Source: Haliotis asinina (lineage: Eukaryota; Mollusca; Gastropoda; Lepetellida; Haliotidae). From it: a DNA stretch of 64,000 nucleotides. Shown here in pieces: positions 57,110 to 64,000 of the stretch (positions are counted from its first letter, which is position 1; the number at the start of each line of letters is the position of its first letter). Below the pieces are notes generated by a model, which searched no databases, had not been told where the DNA came from, and saw only the letters and a program-made list of their open reading frames with translations. A program made the position numbers and the translations under genes. Location of the stretch: assembly GCF_037392515.1 (NCBI RefSeq), contig NC_090290.1, positions 35,409,253 to 35,473,252 of the forward strand, read 5' to 3'.

Positions 57110-57275
57110 AAGGAAACGGCGACTAAGGATCGATGGTCATCGTCATCGAAAACGTCATCGAACCCCGATTACGTAGATCGATGCTTATGAGGTTGATCAT
57201 TGGACTGTCTGGTTTAAAATCGAATTTACCTGGAAAATTGCTGAGTGCGGCGTAAACCTACCTCACTCACTCCGT
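57110..57275 (+). mobile_element. SINE, diverged copy
   Basis: Contains gaaacggcgactaaggatcg, ttgatcattggactgtctgg and the 3' end ttgctgagtgcggcgtaaac with ctcactcac, as in the 16306 family. Confidence 0.65.
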
Positions 57276-58745
57276 CATATTTACCACTGGATAGTGAGAT
57301 ACACCTGGTTTCTATTACCCCTTTATCTATAACCTCCAGTGAGGTATTATAATAATATTTTTATTATAACAAGTTTCATTATAATACACACAAAACAACA
57401 GGAAGTAGGCAAGTACGATGCGTATTTATTGTATAAACCTCACCAGTATACGATAATAACATCGGCTTCAGAAAGAGCTCCACAGCAGTTGTCTTGGTAG
57501 CTAGCCTCTTAATAATAAACACATGTCGTAGAACTGCATTTTAAACTTGCAAGTACACATGCATTCTTATAAGAAATTATTGAACTAAACCTATGACGTA
57601 TGCTAAATACTGAACTGATCGTAACGCCGTATGTTACATCCAGTAAATTGTTCTGGTGTATTGCTAATACGATGACGCAGGCGAGGTATTTGTACAGCGA
57701 GGGAGACTCTCTGTAACAGTGAATATCACAATAAATATACAATATTAGTTGTCCATAATGGTTCTTGTCCATGCAAAAAGATTTAATGTAACATTCTCGG
57801 TTTTGAAAACTACCACATCAGTTACGTTCAGGTATGCTCAAAACACACACAGAGACACAGACACACACAGACACACAGACACACTCACACACACATCAAA
57901 AGAAAAAGAAAGAAAACACACAAGCACACACACATGCACAGCCAAACACACACAAACGCTTACGCTCGCATTCATATTGTGAAAAAAAGCATATTACACC
58001 TAGATCATCATTAAATCATAAAAATCACAATACACAACTGGATACACAAATGAAACCAGTTATCACCTTGTGAAAAACACAAATGCCATGAAGTGCAGTA
58101 TATTCAGTACAGATACACTTATCAGGCAAGAACATGGGTTTGTGCCTACAAAATGTGTATAGATTACAGATAGGACACAAAGTTATAACGTTTACCTACC
58201 GACTACTTAAAAAGCTTATGAAACCTGAAAGGCGAAATATCAGTGTCTGTTAATGAATGAACACAGTAAGTTAAATATATCTGAAACAAAATCAAGAAAT
58301 GCTCCTTATTAACTGCATTGTCTGAAAAAAAAGAAAACAATCTGCATATATTAAACCAAATTAGTCACATGTGAGACATAATCCAATTTGCGAGTTATTC
58401 TGACTACAGTTTTCTTGAAACAAATCATAATCAGAAACACACAACATATTACTTGATGTTGTAGGGAGATATTTCTCTTATTGAATTGGGAGCTGATGTG
58501 ATGTTATGTTTGGGGCAAGGTTTCTTGCGAACGATGACATTCTACCTTGAGAGTTGTCAACTGGCGATGAAAACAAGTGGTTGTCTTATTTTGGGTTACC
58601 ACTTCATACCTGATATATTGATGATGATTATGATATAATTCTAATAAATAAATATTTCTTTAACAGGACCGCATCATTTGTATTATATTTCATTTTATGG
58701 GAAATGTTCAGCGAGGGTGTGTAGCTGTGGTGTCAGTTTCAGTAC
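57276..58745. other. Intergenic or intronic stretch left of the gene E exon
   Basis: AT-rich. It should include the intron after exon 3 of minus-strand gene E. No further exon of that gene could be identified. A CA-rich tract lies at 57835-57960. Confidence 0.3.
57835..57960. repeat. CA-rich microsatellite
   Basis: Irregular acacacagacacacac units interrupted by an AGAAAAAG stretch. Open frames over it are artefacts. Confidence 0.85.
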
Positions 58746-58844
58746 CTGATGTCCTTGTAGTTGATGTAGACGCGGCACAGTTCACTGACACATCTGAAGG
58801 GATGTTGGCTCCACAGACGACGGTGACATTCTTACCCGTATCCG
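58746..58844 (-). CDS. Gene E exon 3 on the opposite strand
   Basis: On the minus strand an ATTTGTAG acceptor is followed by [22 protein letters not shown], a short Thr/Ser part and the donor ACATCAG/GTACTG. The length is 99 bases, phase 1-1, so it is a working-looking version of exon 3 with a very short stalk. It points to an inverted family member whose exons 1 and 2 would lie to the right, beyond or inside the LINE at 58970, and whose 3' exons would lie to the left. Could be an isolated exon relic. Confidence 0.6.
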
Positions 58845-59573
58845 CTACAAATATACGGTTAATGCTCAGTAAAATCTAAACTTATTTATATTCGCAAACA
58901 ATGGGACATTTAGACATTATTAACACACATACACGTATATAGCATTAAAAGGATGACTAACAGCGTTACTTCATGCAAGGCACCCGTGGCGAGCCACCTC
59001 CTCGTGGTGGGTGCTGGGTAATGCTAAGAGCTCGCCGACACCCTCGTAGTGGACCCGGGGGGATATTTGGTCCACCAACCCGTTTGCCGTGGGTTGCGTC
59101 CCGTGTCGGTGGAGGACGGGATCCTGGTGGTTGAGGGCACTGGGGCTTTTAACTGTGTTCCATTGCCCAACACACCACTTTGGCCCTGACTTCACCTAGA
59201 CGGGTGGTCGAATGGGCCCGGTTCGACCAATCGGCTGGTCATACCAAGCCCTGTGCATGGAGGATATATATCATTGCACAAATTTTATTTGGATTTTTAC
59301 TTTCGGTCTTGGCTTATTTGATCATTGAGCTTTTCGAAATTTAAAATGCATTTTTGAAGTTCTGAACTTTTGCCTAGAGTCTTATGCCCAGAAGGCGGTG
59401 GCTCATGGGCCAATCTGGTAGATTAATTATTTCTAATTCTTCTGCTGGAGTATATCATCCGGGTATCCTTGGTGCTGTAAGCTGGAGGCCCGCTTGCTTT
59501 AGCATTGTCCTTGTGATACTCCGTGGTGGGATGGGAGCTCGGATGATGAACCGTATTACACTTACCATGGCTT

Positions 59574-60842
59574 ATGAAACTCCAACAAAAAAAAAACAAA
59601 CGTCCACTTGATTTTGACCCTGATGATACTGACCATAGACCGTCTACATCGATTGAGTATTGGCCACGTTTCATTGTGATTGAGACTCCTGACAAGACAC
59701 CGTTGAAATTGAACCCCTTTGCTGTATCCAAAGGTATTCAAGGCATTGCTGGGGATGTGAAGAACATAAGACGCTTACGTTTGGGTGCCCTGCTAGTCGA
59801 GTGCGTGAAAAAGCAGCAAGCAACAAATCTGATGAATATTAAATCTTTCGTGGGCATTCCCGTCACGGTTTCTGCACACAAAACCTTGAATACAAGTAAA
59901 GGTATCGTGAGAGATAGAGATCGATTGTTTGATGACATGTCGGACCTTGATATAGGATCTGAAATGAAAGATCAAGGTGTACTATATGTCAAGCGCTTTT
60001 CAACTCGCAGAAACAACGAAACTGTCAAAACAAATACGTATCTGTTTACTTTCTGATGTCCAAATGCTCCGAAATCAGAGAAGGCAGGCTACTGCAACAT
60101 ACAAGTTGATACCTACATCCCCAACCCGCTCAGGTGTTTTAAATGCCAGAAATATGGACACGGTGTAAATACTTGCACATTGTCTGTTGTGTGTGCTCAC
60201 TGTGGTGAGAAGACACACACAACAGAAGATTGTGACAGCGATTATAAAAAATGCACCAATTGCTCAGGCGACCATTCGTCCTTTTCTAAACAGTGTCCTA
60301 TTTGGAAAGAGCAAATGGAGATCAATAAAATAAAATTTACTCAAAATATCTCTTTTTCGGAGGCCAAAAAACTGGTAAAGAGATCTGATCTTCCACAAAC
60401 TTATGCTACAGTAGCAAAAACATCATCGGGATCTAAATCTAACACTACATCAACCACAGGCTGCCAAACTACGTTGACTTGGGTAAATTGCGATTCTCCA
60501 CAGCTTTTGTACCCAGCTATATCATCACAGACTGAGGAATCACTTCCTAGTACCTCAAAGTCGTCTTCTGATCACAAATCATCATCTCAGTCACACTCAA
60601 AGTCTCAATCCACAGCTGATAGTCAACAAACTGTTAAAAATAAATCGAAGCCAAAGCCTGATGCTTCAAAACAACAAAGTGGCAGAGCTCCTAAAGGGTC
60701 ACAGAACAAAATTCAATTGTTCGATAAATACGGGTCTCTTGAAGACATGGACGTTTCTGAAAACGTCCATTCTAGGGCACATAGCTTGTCGCCCTCCAAA
60801 AGAGTGCGGGGTAGATCCCCAATAAATCCCCCCAAAAGATAG
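59574..60842 (+). pseudogene. LINE ORF1, gag-like zinc-knuckle protein (one frameshift)
   Basis: The N-terminal part is open from ATG 59574 to 60056 with an RRM-like region (PRFIVIETPDKTPLKLNPFA, then VGIPVTVSAHKTLNTSKG). A frameshift near 60057 moves the rest to another frame, where three knuckles follow: CFKCQKYGHGVNTC (about 60144-60177), CAHCGEKTHTTEDC and CTNCSGDHSSFSKQC. The C-terminus is Ser/Lys-rich and ends at 60842. RNA binding is expected from the family. Confidence 0.8.
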
Positions 60843-60853
60843 TTTATTCCAGT

Positions 60854-63800
60854 AATATTGTACAGTGGAACTGCAGATGATTAAGGACTAATTTACATGA
60901 ATTACAACTATTAGTCCAAGATTTTATACCTTCAGCGATATGTCTCCAAGAGACATATTTAAAACAAACAGATACATTTAACCTTCGTCAGTTTAATGCA
61001 TATCACTGTTTTGCATATCCGGGTGATCGGGCCTCTGGCGGATCATCCATTCTAGTCAAACATAACGTTATTCAAAGCCCTGTTTCACTTAATGCTAATA
61101 TGCAAGCTGTTGCAGTGAGAATTACTTTACATGTAGCTTTTACGCTATGCTCTCTTTATATTTCTCCGTCGACGACGTTTGCCAAAACTGATCTTCAAGC
61201 TCTATATGATCAGCTCCCGAAGCCCTGTATTATTATGGGAGATTTAAATGGGCACAACCCACTCTGGGGTAGTGTAACTACACTAAAGGGAAATTGTTGG
61301 AGGACGTTTGTTCTGACAATGACTTATGTATTTATAATGATGGTTCCAACACATATTTACACCCTGGGACAGGGACCTATTCTGCTCTTGACTTGTCATT
61401 GACAACTTCAGAACTACTAAATGAATTCGAATGGTCAGTCCACGATGACCTCTGTGGAAGTGACCATTTTCCTACTATGTTAAAAGCTGTAACTCCATCC
61501 GATGTTCCTCCATCATCAAGACGAAATTTTAAAAAGGCTAACTGGGCTTTATATGAAACATTGTGTGCTGAAAAACTTAAACCTGAACGTTTTATTGACG
61601 TTCCCGATGCTACTAAATGCTTTTCTGATGAACTGAATTCCATAGCTGATGAGTGTATACCAAAGTCCTCTGTAGTTCCACACATAAGAAACCATGGTTC
61701 AACGATGAGTGCAGACAAGCTAGGAAGGCAAGGAAAAAAACAGAATATTATTTCCGTCGCCATCCTATGGTGCATAATTTAAATACATTTAAAATTTAAA
61801 ATGCTAAAGCACGGCGTACTTTTAAACAGAACAAACGCCAATCTTGGCAAAAGTATGTATCTAAAATAAATTCTCGGACACCCATGTCCAAGGTATGGAA
61901 CATGGTCCAGAAAATCAAAATCAAAGGTACTAAATCTATGTCCATCATCTTAAACATGGAGATCAATTACTTACTGATAAATCAGATATTGCTAAACATT
62001 CTTCCTCTTCTAATTGTGTACCTAAATTTCAGCAGTATCAAAAACAACAAGAAAAGAAAACTATTAATTTCAATTCTGATAATGGGGAAGATTATAATGA
62101 AACGTTTTCTATTCATGAACTCCATACTGCTCTTGATGAAGCTCATGACACTGCTACAGGAGCTGATAACATACATTATCAACTCCTGAAGCACTTACCA
62201 GAAACCTGTTTAGAGACGCTCTTATCTATTTTTGATGATATTTGGACTTCCGGGAAATTTCCTTCTTCATGGCGTGATGCCATAGTAGTACCAATACCTA
62301 AACCTGGACGTGATCATACGGATCCGTCCAATTATCGTCCGATTTCATTAACTAGCTGTGTTTGCAAGATCATGGAACGCATGATAAATAATCGACTTGT
62401 TTGGTACTTGGAAACCAATAACCTAATCACAGATATACAGTGTGGTTTCCGTAAAAATAGAAGTACTGTCGATCACTTAGTGCGACTGGAATCATTTGTG
62501 AAAAACTAATTCATAAACAACATGCTGTGTCTATCTTTTTTGATCTAGAAAAGGCATATGACACAACCTGGAAATATGGCATTTTGAGAGATCTACATGA
62601 TTTCGGTTTGCGAGGTCGTTTGCCTCAATTCATAGCCAACTTTTTAAATGACAGACAATTTCAAGTTCGCGTAGGTTCTACTCTGTCTGATCATTATAAT
62701 CAGGATCAGGGTGTTCCACAAGGCAGTATTTTGTCAGTCACACTTTTTAGTATCAAGATAAATAGTTTGTCAAAAGTTTTAAACGATTCAATTGATGGAT
62801 CATTATTTGTGGATGATTTTAACATTTCTTGTCGTGGTAAAAATATGCATACTATTGAACGGCAACTGCAGCTGTGTTTAAATAAAATAGATAAATGGTG
62901 TCTTGAAAACGGCTTTAAATTTTCTAAATCCAAAACTAATTGTATACACTTTTGTAGAAAATATAAACCGCAAAAAAGATCCTGAACTGTTTCTAAATGG
63001 ATCTCCCATAAAAGTTGTAAAGGAGGCAAAGTTCTTGGGAATAATTTTTGACTCGCATTTAACGTTTCTACCACATATCAAATCCCTCAAAAACAAATGC
63101 CTGAAGGCACTTGACTTGTTGAAAGTCGTTTCAAATTCTAAGTGGGGAGGGGATCAAGCTACCCTCCTGCAGCTTTATCGATCACTGATCCGGTCAAAAC
63201 TTGATTATGGCTCCATTGTATATGGTGGAGCCTGTAAAAGCAACCTCAGGCTATTAGATTCTGTCCACCACCAAGGTCTAAGACTTTGTCTTGGATCTTT
63301 TAGAACCTCACCTGTTGCCAGTCTCTATGTTGAGGCTGATGAATCATCTCTTTCACAACGTCGTATAAAATTGTCTTTACAATACATTACTAAATTATAT
63401 TCTAATAAATCTAACGCAGCCTATGACTGTGTGTTCAATCCGCTTTATGAACATTTGTACAAGAGGTCTTCTCTTGTTCCACCTCTAGGACACAGAATTA
63501 AACCCTTTCTTTCTTCGGCCGGCATTGAGCTGGAAAACATAGCTCCCTCCCGTCTCCTTTCTTCTCCTCCTTGACAGTTGGTTAGGCCACAAGTTGACCT
63601 AACATTAACTTTATTTAAAAAATCAGAAACTAATGAATTACAATATAAACAAGAATATAATCAACTAAAAACTAAATATAGCAATTATAAATCCTTATTT
63701 ACAGATGGGTCCATGGACGGTGGCGGAGTAGCTTGTGCCACTGTCATTGGATCGAGAACAATATCTTCTAGACTTCCAGATAACAGCTCTATTTTTACCG

Positions 63801-64000
63801 CAGAAGCTAACGCCATATTAACTGCTCTTAAATATATTCAAAGACACACTAAACATAAACAATATATAATCTATTCCGACTCACTTTCTTGCCTTCAGGC
63901 GATTAAAAATCTTTCTTGTAAACATCCACTTTTAATTGAAATTATTGAACTGTATAATAATCTTGCTACTGGCCAATACGACATCGTCTTCTGTTGGTTA
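60854..64000 (+). pseudogene. LINE ORF2, endonuclease, reverse transcriptase, RNase H (broken, truncated by window)
   Basis: The endonuclease opens NIVQWNCR and soon meets a TGA; it later shows IIMGDLNGHNPLWGS and CGSDHFPTM, with a frameshift near 61285. The reverse transcriptase shows KPGRDHTDPSNYRPISLTSC, FFDLEKAYDTTWKYGIL (motif A), GVPQGSILSVTLF (motif B) and SLFVDDFNI (motif C, FVDD in place of YxDD). Frames change again near 61780, 62510 and 62950. The RNase H shows FTDGSMDGGGVACA, FTAEANAIL and IIYSDSLSCLQAI up to the window edge. Confidence 0.85.

Larger units (their letters stand above)
58970..64000 (+). mobile_element. I-clade (I/Nimb-like) LINE, running off the window end
   Basis: A 5' region of about 600 bases with a GC-rich hairpin-like start (cacccgtggcgagccacctc, ctcgtggtgggtgctgggta) is followed by a gag-like ORF1, an ORF2 with apurinic endonuclease, reverse transcriptase and, near the window end, RNase H. 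An RNase H after the RT plus a gag-like CCHC ORF1 is typical of the I superfamily. About five frame breaks or stops make it non-functional. The 3' end lies outside the window. It starts about 125 bases from the gene E exon, in the opposite orientation. Confidence 0.85.

Noticed and set aside
61884-62189. Ile/Leu-rich 101-codon frame inside the LINE
   Set aside because: Out-of-frame reading of the reverse transcriptase region of the I-clade LINE.

Overview
The window looks like genomic DNA of a marine gastropod, most likely an abalone (Haliotis). This is inferred from many tRNA-derived SINEs with the gastropod-type core ending in gctgagtgcggcgtaaaac plus actcactcac tails, an AT-rich base composition, GT-AG introns and many decayed LINE, Tc1/mariner and pogo copies. 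No prokaryotic features, rRNA genes or CRISPR arrays are seen.

The host content is a tandem family of single-pass membrane receptor genes that I cannot assign to a named family. Each gene is built as: non-coding first exon; signal-peptide exon (MWT...LLQ); a 132-codon exon with ten cysteines; a 118-codon exon with five cysteines; a short Cys plus Thr-rich mucin-like exon; small Ser/Thr/Pro exons; a transmembrane exon; and a Tyr-rich cytoplasmic exon. Every extracellular exon is bounded by phase-1 introns, so exons can be lost, gained or skipped without shifting frame. Copies in order: gene A (3' end only, 2-741), gene B (5978-14795, exon 1 damaged), relic P1 (18861-21081), gene C (24139-35581, split by an LTR element), relic P2 (39608-41833), gene D (44653-53980, apparently complete, 587 aa predicted) and one exon of gene E on the minus strand (58746-58844). 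A, B and C share a short tail with seven tyrosines. D has a different transmembrane exon and a 170-residue tail with one ITIM-type motif and three YxxV motifs, two of them at ITAM-like spacing.

The array grew by segmental duplication: about 14.7 kb at 13.52-28.19 kb is repeated nearly identically at 34.25-48.87 kb, and about 4 kb of gene B (9.38-13.49 kb) matches gene D (48.52-52.56 kb). Later changes differ between copies: a pogo-type element in B only, a palindromic MITE in B and D but not in P1 and P2, a deletion fusing exon 1 of B to a Tc1 remnant, and in gene C a Thr-rich exon that appears to join exons 3 and 6 across their ACT repeats and then received a very young BEL/Pao LTR retrotransposon (28985-34237, 480-bp LTRs that look identical).

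The flanks are repeat-rich: a CR1/L2-like LINE remnant at 2.0-2.95 kb, a LINE 3' fragment near 56 kb, and an I-clade LINE (58.97 kb to the window end) with gag-like ORF1, endonuclease, RT and RNase H. It lies next to the gene E exon in the opposite orientation. The most interesting system is the receptor array itself, a plausible lineage-specific immune or recognition receptor family with exchangeable ectodomain exons and two kinds of signalling tail. That role is inference; only the architecture is read from the sequence.
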